64,000 bases of DNA from Oscheius sp. JU75 (Eukaryota; Nematoda; Chromadorea; Rhabditida; Rhabditidae): the NCBI GenBank assembly GCA_037178855.1, contig JASJZC010000006.1, positions 6,696,001 through 6,760,000 of the forward strand, in the 5' to 3' direction. The position numbers were made by a program, and so were the translations under genes. The notes under the pieces are model-generated. The model was given only the letters and a program-made list of their open reading frames with translations. It was not told the origin of the DNA and did no database searches. How positions within the stretch are numbered: the first letter of the stretch is position 1; each line of letters opens with the position of its first letter. This document shows positions 35,536-47,380 of the stretch, piece by piece.

Positions 35536-36131
35536 TGACAGGTGGAAACGGTCTGGACTGGTTCAAAAGGACACAATGAGCGACTGAAAGGATCGGGACA
35601 TAAATTGAAGAAGGACTGTAATAGGTCGGCAGCGTTAGGACAGCAGTACGATCGTCTAAACTTTAAGCAGCATGAGGGAAAGAACAGGTTGAAAGAGTTT
35701 ACGTAGACAAATGCTAATGCGATGATGAAAAACCCTTCTGCAGAGGTAAAACAAGGAATGAAAAGATAGCGGAAGTTTCTCTGAGATCCGGTTAATTGGA
35801 GCTTCGAAAGAGAAGGCGGTCGTTTAGTTGACAGCAAGGAGACAGGTGGGATGGACACTGCTCACACACACGTGCACATTTTACACCACACCAACATGAG
35901 AGGGAGGAGAAGACTCACACAGACATGTTGCCGAAACAAAAACTCGGCTAAAGGTGTTGGCCGACTGATGGATGGGATTAGTTGTCTTCTCTCGACTCAC
36001 TTTTCTAGTCTGTTATTTGACCTTCGGTTATCGTTTGAACAAGGGGCGAGAAACGATTACAGTTTAGTGGCCTTCAGCTTATCTTGTCCACGAAACTTCC
36101 GAAGAGGAAACATAATTTGAAGATCACCACC

Positions 36132-36162
36132 AATGTTCTTGTAGACAATAGACAAGAACATT
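36132..36162. repeat. Hairpin with 11-bp perfect arms
   Basis: AATGTTCTTGT, a 9-nt loop, then ACAAGAACATT. About 440 bp upstream of the sphingomyelinase ATG. Confidence 0.75.
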
Positions 36163-36600
36163 AGAGATACAGGAATAAAATTTTAGAATGGAAAAATGTG
36201 AATGGAACTGTTGCTGACTCTCCTACCGAAGCTTTTCCAAGCAACTTTGATTAATTTTTAATGTTACAAAGTCTGCTGAGTAACTTAACACAGAACTAGT
36301 CTTATTCGAGGGCTGAATAAGAAGAAACCAGTTTTTGTCTGTTATATCCTATAAACGAGGGTACGGCACAACGTGAGCTTGGAAATTCAAGGGATTCTGG
36401 CACCTTTCTTCCTGTTTGCCCTCTCTTACTCATTGGTAAACAAATCAGCCCAAGTCTCTTCGAATTTGCTCTTTCCAGGGCTACAGGTCGTTGCGTCCGT
36501 TTGCTGTTTTTATTAACTCGAGATAACCAAGGAAGAATTCTTCGTAATCAAGGCCTTTGTCCAATTTTATGGTGTAGAGACACGTGCAAAGACTCTCACC

Positions 36601-39319
36601 ATGCGGCTGCTCCTGGCCCTTCTCCTCTGCTTAATCCACGTCTACTCCAAATCCGAGGAATGCAAACAGTGTGATCTCTTGGTCACTCTGCTCCATGAAC
36701 AATGGGGAAACAATCTGACCGACAAGGATATGGGTTCGTGGATACCAAGACATCAGCATTCTTCGTTTCAGGAGAGCTTGCAAAGTTCATCTGCATCGAA
36801 TTCAAGATAGAGGACAACTTTGTCTGTGACATGATCGTCGGGGATTTCGAGCCAGAAGTCATGTGGATTTTGGGCCAGATCATCTTAGAACCTCATCAGC
36901 TTTGTGGTCTTCTTCTGACCGGTTAGTTGATGGTCCTAGGCAGAATGATCGAAAAATAGGATTGGGAAAGAAGTATACGTTCAGACTGCGGCCAGTTTCT
37001 CGACCCTTTGAACTCGACCTGGACCTTCAACATGCCTCCAAATCAGCCTACTCCGATCGATCAGAAAACTGTTCCAGTAGTCTGACTGTCTACTTTCTAT
37101 AGAACTTCTTTCAGAGCGGCAAGCCTACCATGAAAATTCTACACTTGACCGATATCCACATGGACACCCAATACAAAGTGGGAGAGGAGGCACAATGTGG
37201 TGAACCGCAGTGCTGTAGACCATCCCAGGATCCGAATGTACTGTTTTGAAGAAGAGGCAAGTAATAGTAAAAATTTAGGAACTGTATGCTGAGAGAACAA
37301 TCAAACAGGCAGCTGGAAAATGGGGAACTGTAGGTGTGTGTGATCTACCGTACTGGACCTTTACCAATATGCTGGCATCGATTACGCAGAATCATAAAGA
37401 CGTAATTTCATACCAGTCTTTGGAAATATCAAGGATTTCAGATCGATTATGTAATGGTATCAGGAGATCTGGAGTCGCACGCCGTATACGGTAGGATTAC
37501 ATTTTGTATAGCCCTGACGTTCCGAGATCACTCTCTGTACGGATACGGAGACGCGATTTTCTAGAAGTGCGATGCCTTTGCAAATTTGAGACCAGATCAA
37601 ATGCTACAAATCTGTAGAGCGTGAAAAAGCTGAAAAATTCTGTCTCGGATCCTAAAATATGATAACTTCCAGACTATTCACAAGCCGGAACCTCCGGAGT
37701 GGTGAAGAACATCTCGGACACACTTCGAAATTTCTTCCCAACAACTCCAGTCTATTTCGCCATTGGTAACCACGAGGGTGTCCCGATTGACAAGTAGTTT
37801 TGCTCCATTGTCTTTTTATAATGGTATCACAGCTTCGCTCCTCACTTTGCTCCAAAAGAATATCACATGGATTGGCTCTACACCGCCATGTCGTCTGCTT
37901 GGAACGGCTGGATGCCTCAAGATCAGACCAAGAACTTCCAATAGTTAAAAGATAGTTTATCTGTATTATAAACATTTTTCAGTCGAGGCAGCTACCGTGT
38001 CCAACTGATCCCGAGCTCGCCTGGCCAGCCCGGATTGAGACTCTTGTCGCTCCACACAACCCTTGGAGGCGACCCGATGAACTTGTTGGTTTCTTTTATA
38101 CAGTGACTTTTTCCTATTTCAGCTGGCTGTACGTTAATCAGACGGATCCGGATGGCACTCTGACTTGGGCTGTCAATGAACTGCTGGCCGCCGAGAAGGC
38201 TGGAGATAAGGTTTGGGTGAGATGACAAAATTGGATAGAGAAAGACAACACTATTATTAGGTAGTGGCTCATATTGCCGGAGGAGACGGGGAGGCCTTCG
38301 AGGGCTGGGCCCTGAACTACTACAATGCGGTGAACAGATTCCAAAACACGATCGTGGCCAACTTCTACGGACACACCCACTCGACCAACTTCTACATGGT
38401 CTACGCTGACCCGAAGAACTCCAAGTCCAGGCCAACTAACATGGTCTACGCAGCTCCTTCGGCTACTACCTACTCGGAATACAATCCAGCCTACAGGATC
38501 TATACCGTGGACGGAAAGTATCAGGGATCTTCTTATGTAAGTTGGCACAACTGTCTAATGGCTTTTTCTGACACACAACATAAGAGTAGCTTCCGGAGTA
38601 TTGAGACAGGATTCATTTAAAACATCCTTGGTATACCGGGAAACAGATTCTGCAGAGAAGAGAATCTTCCAGCTGACTACTCTTGGGACAGACTCGATCC
38701 TGACAAGTTATTAACAAGCATTGACAGGTTATTTACCCGACTGGATAAGAATATTGAAAACATTGAGCACAGACTGGCTACAATAACCCGATGTTTTCAG
38801 CAAGTGATCGACTTCGCAGAATATTTCCTAAATCTGACAGAGGCCAACGCAAACGATAATCCTGTGTGGAAGCCCCTAGTCTCTTCAATGAACAAAGAGT
38901 TTGGGCTTCGTGACCAGACACCGGCCTCCTGGAACGATTTCATCGAAAGAATGAAGACCGATGACGATCTTTTCCAGAGATTCTACTAGTGAGTCGAGTA
39001 TTTTTTGGGAAAATCGAACAATTTCCAGTGTTCGCAAGAGAAGGAACCAGTACGACGGAGTCCAACCCTGTCTCGGAGAGTGCAAGATGAGTCTCCTCTG
39101 TGAATTCCGACAATTCCATCATGAGGGGTCACTCTGTACTGATCTCCAGGGTAGGGAATGCTGTCCAACTAAGAGTTTCGTTTAGGTGCCACAGTAAGAC
39201 CGACGGGAAAGATTCTGTACAGGAAGCAGTCAAAAGCCAGCCCAAAGAGCAGTCAATTGGAAGTGAAAACGGCCGCCTACAGATTTATGAACTTTCGAAG
39301 AAGTAAACGAACTTTTTAA
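36601..39319 (+). CDS. asm: Acid sphingomyelinase
   Basis: Fourteen exons (36601-36733, 36772-36921, 36985-37076, 37115-37237, 37279-37401, 37442-37490, 37673-37793, 37833-37943, 37983-38084, 38123-38210, 38261-38536, 38801-38988, 39029-39150, 39186-39319); 603 aa. Cleaves sphingomyelin to ceramide and phosphocholine in lysosomes or outside the cell. Signal peptide MRLLLALLLCLIHVYS; saposin-B domain (CKQCDLLVTLL ... DNFVCDMIV ... LCGLLL); metallophosphoesterase core with LHLTDIHMD, CGEPQCCR, SGDLESHAVY, AIGNHEGVPI, AHIAGGDGEAFEGW, NFYGHTHSTNFYMVY, APSATTYSEYNPAYRIY. All zinc ligands are recognisable, but the usual GHIPPGH block reads AHIAGGD. The Cys-rich end (PCLGECKMSLLCEF) is present. AATAAA at 39324. 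Confidence 0.95.
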
Positions 39320-39762
39320 GGATAAATAAACTTTTTCCTGACTATCTCCTACCTAGTTTTTATACCGCTCAGAAGAGCGTTTGACAAAAGCAGCTCTTTC
39401 GAGCCGCAATGCGGTCATCAAGGTCCGAAAACCTTTTTCCCGCTCGCCAAACGCCCGTTACCCTTTCACCGCGGTGTAATAAAGTTACGTTTTGTTTGGG
39501 ATTGTGAAATACAAACTACAGAAAGGATTCTGTGAAGTATGATTTCAACGAGAGTGCTGGCTGCCGCGAGGTCGTTCGCCAAGCGCTGCGAGATGATATG
39601 GGTGGGACTTCGATGCATCTGGGTCTCACCCGTTGCCCTGCGTCTCTGTCCTTTTTATTCGAAAGGTCGCTTTCCATCTATTCTGCTCCGTTTTTGTTCT
39701 CTCTTCTGTCTATATTCTTTAAGCCATTGGTATAGTATAAAAATAGTCACATTTTTAGCAAA
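39320..39762. other. Intergenic, sphingomyelinase to SF3B6
   Basis: About 440 bp. An open frame (39539 on) has no family match and lies upstream of the trans-splice-like acceptor at 39756, so it is probably outron or leader. Confidence 0.5.
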
Positions 39763-40429
39763 ATGGCGATGGCAGGAAGAACAGCACGCGGAACCCGGCT
39801 TCCGCCAGAGGTTTGTTCTATTTTCTTCCATTTCTAACTATATTTTTCAGGTCAACCGCATCCTCTTTGTCAAAAACCTGCCCTACAAGATTACATCAGA
39901 AGAAATGTACGAGATTTTCGGGAAATTCGGAGCCATTCGTCAGATTCGAGCGTGAGTTCTTTTCATAAAAAAATCTATCAGCCTTGCCGATACTTTATCC
40001 TCATAACCAATAGCTTTTCAGCGGAAACACGCCAGAGACTCGCGGAACAGCCTTCGTCGTATATGAGGATATTTTCGATGCGAAGAACGCATGTGATCAT
40101 CTCAGTGGCTTCAATATTTCGAACAGGTCCGTTTATTCGATTCACTCCAAGGGGTTTTCTTCCACACAAGCAAGCATCAGGCGAAGAGAGCAAAAGACTA
40201 AAGTAGAAACTGATAAACCACACAAAGTGCATTGCCCAAACAAAAAGATATTTCCAGATACCTTGTGGTGCTCTACTACCAGGCCACAAAGGCCTACAAG
40301 AGGCTGGACACGGAGCGTGCTCGCGAAAAGCTGGAGAACATCAAATCGAAGTACAACATCAGCGGAGATCTGACCAAGGTCAAAGAAGAGATCTACAATG
40401 CCCAGCTCACCCCCTCTGTCCGCCGCTGA
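39763..40429 (+). CDS. sf3b6: Splicing factor SF3B6 (p14)
   Basis: Exons 39763-39810, 39851-39951, 40022-40126, 40258-40429; 141 aa (human 125). Subunit of SF3b in U2 snRNP that contacts the branch-point adenosine. One RRM: RNP2 is [11 protein letters not shown] and RNP1 is [14 protein letters not shown]; then [18 protein letters not shown] and [21 protein letters not shown], all as in known p14. The C-terminal 17 residues ([17 protein letters not shown] and RR) are an extension past the human end. A TTTTTAG acceptor lies 4 nt before the ATG, consistent with spliced-leader addition. AATAAAA at 40443. Confidence 0.95.
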
Positions 40430-40533
40430 ACATTTCCCTGTCAATAAAAAGATCTCTCGAAACTTGAACAACTTTATATAATAACAGACAGGGAGAGTTA
40501 ATAATGAGTGACGGGAGATCATATGATAGCTGA

Positions 40534-41329
40534 TTAATTGGTCTCGTGTTTCGAGATGCTACTGGCACGGCTGCCGGAGTCGGTAGATTGGCGACGACGT
40601 CTCTTCTTGGCCGGTGGAGCTCCGGAATGACGGGGCGTCTTCATCTCAAGTGGAGGAGCGGCGAATATACGAGTTTCCTGGAAATGTTTGTTAAAATCTG
40701 GTGAAAAAAGGTAGTCAGACCTGTTCCTGAATCAGCTCGCTGAATTCGCCTTCTGGGAGGAAGAATTCAGAGCTCTTCTCGAGCCAATCCGGATTGTCTT
40801 CATATTCCTCGATTGTGTTCATGTCGTAGAGTTCACCGAGTTTTTGGATTACCTAGAGTTTCTTTGAATTTTGTATTTTAAAAAGAGTACTTGTTGAACA
40901 GTCGGCCGAATTCTGTAGACGGGCTCAAATCTCATGATTTCGTCGTCCTCCTTCTTTTCTCGTCGCTTCTTGATTGTGGCTACGTCTTCCGGACTCAGGT
41001 AGTCTTCACAATCGAAATCCTCGTCTTCGTAGATATGGTTCAGATAATCTGTGAGTAAACCCAGGTGCTGATGCTTGAAAGCCCCTGAAACCAATTGTTA
41101 ACATATGAAAACAAACAATGTCTACCGGCCGGCTTGTATTCGATGATTTTAGAGAAGAGACGCGTTTGAGAAAGTGTACACCAGGTGGGAGCTACCTCAG
41201 TCCAGGGGCGATTTGTGTTTGCGGCTTTATGTAGCGGACTGAAAAGGACCTGACGGATTTCGTCGACCGACTTTTTCCTGAAATAAGAGATGAAACAAAA
41301 TGATGGATAAACCACGTGACGAGGCGCAT
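40534..41329 (-). CDS. mrgbp: MRGBP/Eaf7-like NuA4 subunit
   Basis: Exons 41316-41329, 41126-41277, 40891-41084, 40721-40852, 40534-40677; 211 aa. MRGBP bridges MRG15 to the NuA4/TIP60 histone acetyltransferase. The human domain reads LFHAMLGHKPVGVNRHFHM ... WDHLSTMYDMQALHESE ... NFVLPEE. Here the matching blocks are LFSKIIEYKPAGAFKHQHLG, VIQKLGELYDMNTIEEYEDN and EFFLPEGEFSELI, in the same order, separated by an acidic insert (EDEDFDCEDYLSPEDVAT) absent in human. A basic stretch PPAKKRRRRQ near the end is a probable nuclear signal. The first exon codes only four residues, so the exact start is less certain. Confidence 0.78.
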
Positions 41330-41814
41330 TCTAGCACATTCGGCTGCTGAGGCTTATTCTGAAAGACTATTATTTAGTTTATATTTACTTTTTCGGCAAT
41401 ATGTGCGGAAAGGTAGTGCAAATAGTTTTTATGGAAATTAAAAGACGGAGCTGAAGGAATTTGGCAATAAACGACTGTTTGAAATGCCGCCGAAACCTCT
41501 TCGAATTGCGCGAAGATTCAAGCCTGATTTATTCTTAAGATTAAGATCTTCGCTAAAGATCGCGTTTTTATTTAGCTTTTTTTTACTATTCTGTTTATGC
41601 TTATAAGCAAAAACGATCGAAAACAACGGGTTGGCACTGAAACTTCAAAAAGAAGTCCGTCGGCCTGAAAATTTGTGTTTCGCGGCCTCCCGCAATTGTA
41701 CCAAACGCATGACTTCCCTTGCCGCTTTTCTATTTTCGAATTTAGTTTTTCTGCCTATTCTTTTTTTGTTGTAACGTTGTTTCACGAAATTTTTCAGGAG
41801 AAAACCTTAACAAG
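41330..41814. other. Divergent region, MRGBP to SYF2
   Basis: About 485 bp between divergent genes. A TTTTTCAG acceptor at 41790-41797 precedes the SYF2 ATG by 17 nt. No coding exon. Confidence 0.6.
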
Positions 41815-42666
41815 ATGTCAGAAGATGTAGGATCATCCGAAATGAAGAAGGAAAGCTTCGAGGATCGTTTCAGACGTCTTCATCAATTACGTGTGAGTTC
41901 CCATCTTTACCCTTCCAAAGTCACTTTTATTTTTCAGCAAAAAGCAAGAAAAGACAACATGGAACAAGTAGTGGAGGAGGATCGAAAATCGAAACTGCCC
42001 AAAAATCACGAATCGAAGCGAGCACGTGAAGAATGGGAACTGAAGGAGATTGAGGACCGAGAGGCTCGTTTCTCATTATTTTTCCACTAAAAATCGTTTC
42101 AGAAGGCTGAAACAGAGGGAAAGGACTACGACCGATTGAAAGCACTGCAGATGCCTGCCGACGTCGCGGATAAAATCGAGTTCAAGCGCAAGAGGAAGCA
42201 GAATCCCGATCAGGGGTTTTCAAGTAGGGTTTACTCCATGCCCTTTTATTTTATATATTTATAGCGTACGAGGATATGAGTTTGCGTCAGCACTCGCGTC
42301 TGACAGCCAGCCTGGCTCCGGATCTCGATTCGTACAAGAAAATGCGTCAGGTTGTCGGCGGAGATCAGTTCTATCCGACCGCGAACACTCTAATTCACGG
42401 AGCACACTATCCAACATCGTCGGCCATGGACAAACTGTCCAAAGATGTTTTGGGACAGGCAAAGAGCCGCGAGAAGTTCCATCGTCGTCGCATGTTCGAC
42501 CCGGATGCGCCAATTGACTACATCAACGACAAGAACAAGCGCTTCAACGAAAAGTTGGAGAAGTTCTACGGAAAGTATACCGAAGAACTCAAAGTAACAG
42601 ATTTTCTAATTGTTTTTGTTAAAGTCAGTCATTCAGGAAGATCTGGAGCGTGGTACAGCAGTCTAA
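41815..42666 (+). CDS. syf2: Pre-mRNA-splicing factor SYF2
   Basis: Exons 41815-41892, 41938-42063, 42103-42223, 42265-42593, 42637-42666; 227 aa (human 243). SYF2 is a spliceosome component linked to the NineTeen complex. Blocks: [114 protein letters not shown], ending DLERGTAV as in human. The second intron appears to use a GC donor (GAG|GCTCGT at 42064). A GT donor 4 nt further with a later acceptor is possible but shortens a conserved stretch. Confidence 0.93.
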
Positions 42667-43187
42667 TTCCCGCCTATTCGAGCTCGTTTTCCACATTCAA
42701 TGTATTTTGACACATAAATCGTTCCCATTTTCATTGCGATTCCATTTCAAATCCAAAACGTTGTATCAACTATTGGTCGTACCTGTACAATCGCGTATAG
42801 CTTTTTGGATACTGCTGAGGTTTGGATAGATTCGGTTTCTAACTGGCAAGTTATGCATTCTGCCCAAAAAGGAGATGAACAATAGGAGAAAGTGGCTCTA
42901 ATTGGTCTCCAGTCCTCACACGACTGCTCATTTGACTCATCTGTCATGCGCTTCCAAAACGAGTCTTGTTTACATGGAACATTGGTCAATAGAGTCTTTC
43001 GAGTTTCAAAATGAGATTAGTCGTTCTTTCGAAGATGAAAACATCAGCTAGTCGATCGTTTAGCTGGGAAAACAGTTCGGAGTGTCGAATTTTGCAACAA
43101 AAACTATTGAAAGATAATTTATGAGTGTATGTACAGACTTGTTGGAATTATGCGTAAAGCATGTGGAATTGGGAGCGAGATTCTTGG
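42667..43187. other. Intergenic, SYF2 to PMP3 copy 1
   Basis: About 520 bp between convergent genes. Nothing recognised. Confidence 0.6.
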
Positions 43188-43404
43188 TTAGTAGGCCAAT
43201 ATAATGTAGCAGGCATGTATTATCCCGGGTATGTAGCCGAGAATAGTGAGCAGAATATTGATGGCCAGGTCCTTGTTGCAACCACGCTCGAGGAACACTC
43301 CCACCGGCTGAAGAGAACAGAATAAGCTTTGGTCTTTGTATAGAACTTACGGGGAGGAGAAGAGCGAGGAGGAACTTGCAGATATCGGCACAGGTGATCA
43401 CCAT
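43188..43404 (-). CDS. PMP3-type membrane proteolipid, copy 1 (57 aa)
   Basis: Exons 43351-43404 and 43188-43307. UPF0057/PMP3 family: two membrane spans, MVITCADICKFLLALLLP and INILLTILGYIPGIIHACYI, joined by the hallmark PPVGVFLERGCNKD. In yeast and plants the family guards plasma-membrane potential under salt or cold stress. Intron phase and place are identical in the two copies at 45.0 and 47.1 kb; this one is inverted relative to them. Confidence 0.93.
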
Positions 43405-45001
43405 TTTTCGTCTAACTGGAAACGTGAGGCATTTTGAAGGCATTATGGGGAGAAGAAGAGAAAGGTCGGACTGATTTATGACAGAAAAAGAAGGGTTTCG
43501 GGGAAGAATATTCAGATCTAAGCGAACCTTAGATCAGAATTCGGTAGTTAACTGAGGCAAACAGACCACCTCTCAACCCTGTTATGTTTTTACTTCATCT
43601 AGCTTCGGAGTATGGGATTCCTCGTATTTCTGAGCGTGAAGCGAGACTGACAAGCTGTATCAAGCCATCATGAAATCATATCTGAAACGAAGGAAACCCT
43701 GCCAAAAGATTCAATGTCAGAAAGTTATTCTCTGACAGAGTATGTTAGAGGGAAAGACCCAGAGCTATTGGTTGTCAAGAGTCAAAGTTAGACAGAGCAT
43801 CAGTGAAAGAGTTGATGATAAATTGAAAGGGCTTACTTAGACACTTAGGAAACAGTTTGTTTGCTCAACTACTTTCAGCAGACGAACACCTTAAGGACAA
43901 GTACTGGTTGAGGGCCACTTCCTAATCGAAAACAGATTGATAAGCTGTCATATTTTTGTCAGAAGACGTTGCTTTTATATGCTTCTCAGTCGAAAAACAA
44001 GTGGTGGGGGAGGAAAACAGTCGAAACAGTCCGCGTCACATTCGACTTGTGAAAGGGGAATGGTGAAGCAAACAGCAAGGGTAGGCTGGAGTCTGGTTTG
44101 TTGTGACGGCTGGCGGATTCGATGGCAATAGTAGTAAACAACATCAACCCTCCCTCCCCCATGTGCCCTTGTTATTTGTCGTCTGCGCTCTCTCTCCTAT
44201 TTGGCTGGGTATATATGACGCCGACTCTGGCTCCCCGATGTTTTTCTCTCACCATTTCGATATGTGTTTTTCACAGTAGCGATATAAAAGAGAGCGTCTT
44301 CGGTTCACAGACCTCGTTCCTTTTCTCTTATTATTTCACCAATAACTAGGGAAGAGCCATGCTTTGATCCAGTATGAGTCTGGCTACAATCTAAGTTGTA
44401 GGTCCCCTCAGAATCCAAGAGAAAATATACTGGAAGTGGCGCACTATTCATGTTGGCAGTCATTACGTCTTATAGTTAGGTCTAGGTGAGATCAAGATTC
44501 AATGCTTCCAAAGACTTGCTTAAAAGAAAACATCTTTCTCGAAACATAGCCTTTTGTTATATGGAAAAGTCTGACAGGATACCACTTCAGTCTATATGTC
44601 CCGGTGATCATTAACGAGAGTTTGTCCCAGTTTCCATATAATGCAAGCTCATAACTAACCTCTTGACTAAATAAGTAGGATCCATACAACTACACTTTCA
44701 AAGTCTGTTCTTTCGAACATCTGAATGCATAAGACATACACAGAGCCTCGGGGTTTCATAACCGGGATCACAAGATATTTTTGGTTATGACTCACAGTTT
44801 GTCCCGAGTCTCTAACAGACAGAAGTACATTTGACTACCAACATGTTTTTGCGCCAAAGAACGAGACAAACAGTTTCGGTCACATTTCTTCGCGCCCTTT
44901 AGAGAACAGCCATAATCAGTAGTCGACAGTCCTATGTCTATCTATCTCTCTCTCTCATTCGTGTCTCTCTCGACTATCTCAAAGTTCCAGTTTCAGAAAC
45001 A
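43405..45001. other. Intergenic between PMP3 copies 1 and 2
   Basis: About 1.6 kb between divergent PMP3 genes. A TATATAT stretch lies near 44212. No coding exon recognised. Confidence 0.55.
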
Positions 45002-45217
45002 ATGGCCGTTACCTGCTCCGATATCTGCAAGTTCCTCCTCGCTCTTCTTCTTCCCGTAAGTTGTCTCTACAAACCCGCTTTATTTCATGCTCTTCAGCCA
45101 GTAGGAGTCTTCCTCGAGCGTGGCTGCAATCAGGATTTGGCCATCAACATTCTGTTGACGATCCTCGGATACATTCCTGGCATCATTCACGCCTGCTACA
45201 TCATCCTTGCCTACTGA
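45002..45217 (+). CDS. PMP3-type membrane proteolipid, copy 2 (57 aa)
   Basis: Exons 45002-45055 and 45098-45217. MAVTCSDICKFLLALLLP then PVGVFLERGCNQD and LAINILLTILGYIPGIIHAC. Nearly identical to copy 1 (three changes), which points to a recent inverted duplication. A TTTCAG acceptor ends 5 nt before the ATG. Confidence 0.94.
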   Translation: MAVTCSDICKFLLALLLPVSCLYKPALFHALQPVGVFLERGCNQDLAINILLTILGYIPGIIHACYIILAY

Positions 45218-47085
45218 TCTGCCACCTTGCCATCCAACTTTCAATGCTCTACGCATAATCCCTCTCTCTCTCTTCATTTGTACATAAGCCTAATGAAGCA
45301 TTTCCTACTTTGCCTTTTCTAGCACCATCCAATAGCGCCTCATATTTGTATGAACGTGTGACAGCTGTGCTCATTCTACTCCCACATTTTTCACATTCCC
45401 TCCTCTTCTCTGTATCGACTTCCACCCATTGCGGCTATTTTTGACAAAGAGGCAGATGCCATTTCTGGCTCGTGCTTCTTCTCTCTCCGCCTTCGAACAG
45501 AAAACATATTTCACAATCTGACCATGATTGGAAAGTTGTTGAAATTGTTTAGGACTACAACGTTGGCGACCATGGTTACGCTGGAAGCATTGGTGGTATT
45601 CCTTCTTCTAATCAATTATAGCGATCTTTTGATCTTGTTGTCTCCCTCTCGTCAACAGCATGTTTTCCTCATACAAAAAGTACACACGTCTCCTCTCTCT
45701 TCTTTTCTCTTTATCATGTGTTGTTTACGCGTCGAACGCGGTCGATTGGCCTCGAAAACAATGCTAATGTTTACCCGACGACCTTCTCATCCAATCGATA
45801 ACGGCGTTTGTTGCATGTCAAAGCTCTCCGCCCTCTTCTTGGCCTCTGATACTAGTCATTGACTTTGTCTCTCGACCTTTCTTCTGCCTTCTAGTCTCTG
45901 TACAATTTCTGGCTTCGTCTTGTACTGACGCCCAGCCACTAACACTTTCCATCAGTGTCAAAGACCCACAAATTCAAAAACCGGTTGCGTTCCCGCGACC
46001 AGGGCACCCAATTATTTATTGGTTGTTAGTGTTGTCCGACGGGTAAACAGAGCTTTTTTAGACCTAATCCCAATCTAATTCTGTCTGCACTTTCCAGTAA
46101 ATTCTGTTCAGAAAACAGAATGGTATTTGACAGAGAGGGGAACACCATCAATATTTTCCGGTGCCCCTGCTCTTGAACTTTCCACTCGATGTACTTGAAA
46201 GACACCTGTCAAGTTGTTGCCTTTGACTGTATGTTTTCTCTTTTCGCCGTCGAGAAAACGGGACCCTCTAGTTAAATCACGGTCCTACCATTATCATCAG
46301 TCCCTTACAGTCGCAATGATTCCCCATTCTCGACAATAGGTTTTAGTTGCAAGGTAATAAACAACATCAACTGATGGTTATAAGTCAAGTAATGGAACGG
46401 ACCGTTTAAAGAGTGCCGTCCTGTACTTGTTCTGCCACCGATCCCTCTTCTGCACTCTGTCCAGTTTCTCCTGTGCTGTTTTACTTGCTCTGTTGCCTCG
46501 CAGTATCTCTCCCTCATAATCTACCATTGTTAACCAGCTCTGTAAACCTGTTTCTAACAAAAAGTGCTAGAACGAAGACAGCTCCGAAGCTAACTTGCCA
46601 TTTAGTCTTTGGCAGGATTCAACTTTTCAATTTTCCTTGATTCTGATTACTTCGGATAAGCATGTCTACCAAAAAATTGAGCGCTATTTGGGGTTGTTCA
46701 AAAGCGTCTCTGTCCTGTTTTTTGAACTCGGCCTCCTTGACTTTCTCCCCTGCATTCTAAATCTCAATGCAAAAGTGCACTTGAACAAGTAATGCTCCGT
46801 CTGGTACGGAATTTCTCAACACTGGCGTTACATGCCTATTACATGCATCATATTCTTGTGACTCATCTCTCGTCAGGAGGCAGTACAGCCTGCCCTCCGT
46901 ATGTGTGTACACAAGACAGCATGTATATACAGGCCCATCTGTCAACTCGTCTTTTGTCCAGTAGTCTTACCCTCCAATCGATTCCTTTTCCCCGTGTTCG
47001 GTAGATACTTAAATCCAGGCAATGCGACGCGTAAAATTGTTTTCTCTTTCTTTTCGTCGATTTTGTTCCAACACAGAATTCAGAA
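45218..47085. other. Intergenic between PMP3 copies 2 and 3
   Basis: About 1.9 kb, pyrimidine-rich. Several short open frames, none with splice or family support. Confidence 0.55.
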
Positions 47086-47296
47086 ATGGCTCTGACCTGC
47101 TCCGACATCATTAAATTCATCTTCGCCGTCATCTTCCCGGTAAATAACCTAACAGAATATATAGAAACAATTTCAGCCGCTCGGAGTTTTCCTCGAGAAG
47201 GGTTGCACCTACCACTTGGCCATCAACATTCTGTTGACTATCCTCGGCTACATTCCCGGCATCATCCACGCCTGCTACGTCATTTTGGCCTACTAA
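47086..47296 (+). CDS. PMP3-type membrane proteolipid, copy 3 (57 aa)
   Basis: Exons 47086-47139 and 47177-47296. MALTCSDIIKFIFAVIFP then PLGVFLEKGCTYH and LAINILLTILGYIPGIIHAC. More diverged in the first span than copies 1 and 2. An ATTCAG acceptor ends 2 nt before the ATG; AATAAA at 47334. Confidence 0.94.
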
Positions 47297-47380
47297 AACG
47301 GGCACTTCCGCAAATTGTATCTCGCTGCATAATAATAAACATTGCCTGAACCATAACTCTTTATATACTGTCAAAAATAT

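Larger units (their letters stand above)
34311..36600. other. 2.3-kb gene-free region
   Basis: Lies between the divergent LAPTM-like and sphingomyelinase genes. It holds a perfect 28-bp direct repeat 360 bp apart, a palindrome TGATCTTAAGATCA at 34901-34914 and an 11-bp-arm hairpin at 36132-36162. Purine-rich tracts are common. No coding exon with splice support was found. Confidence 0.6.

Noticed and set aside
39539..39955. Frame [16 protein letters not shown] upstream of SF3B6, resembling a mitochondrial presequence
   Set aside because: It runs through the trans-splice-like acceptor and into the SF3B6 exons in another frame; no family match.
45524..45862. 112-codon frame with hydrophobic start between PMP3 copies
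   Set aside because: No splice or family support and low-complexity codon use.
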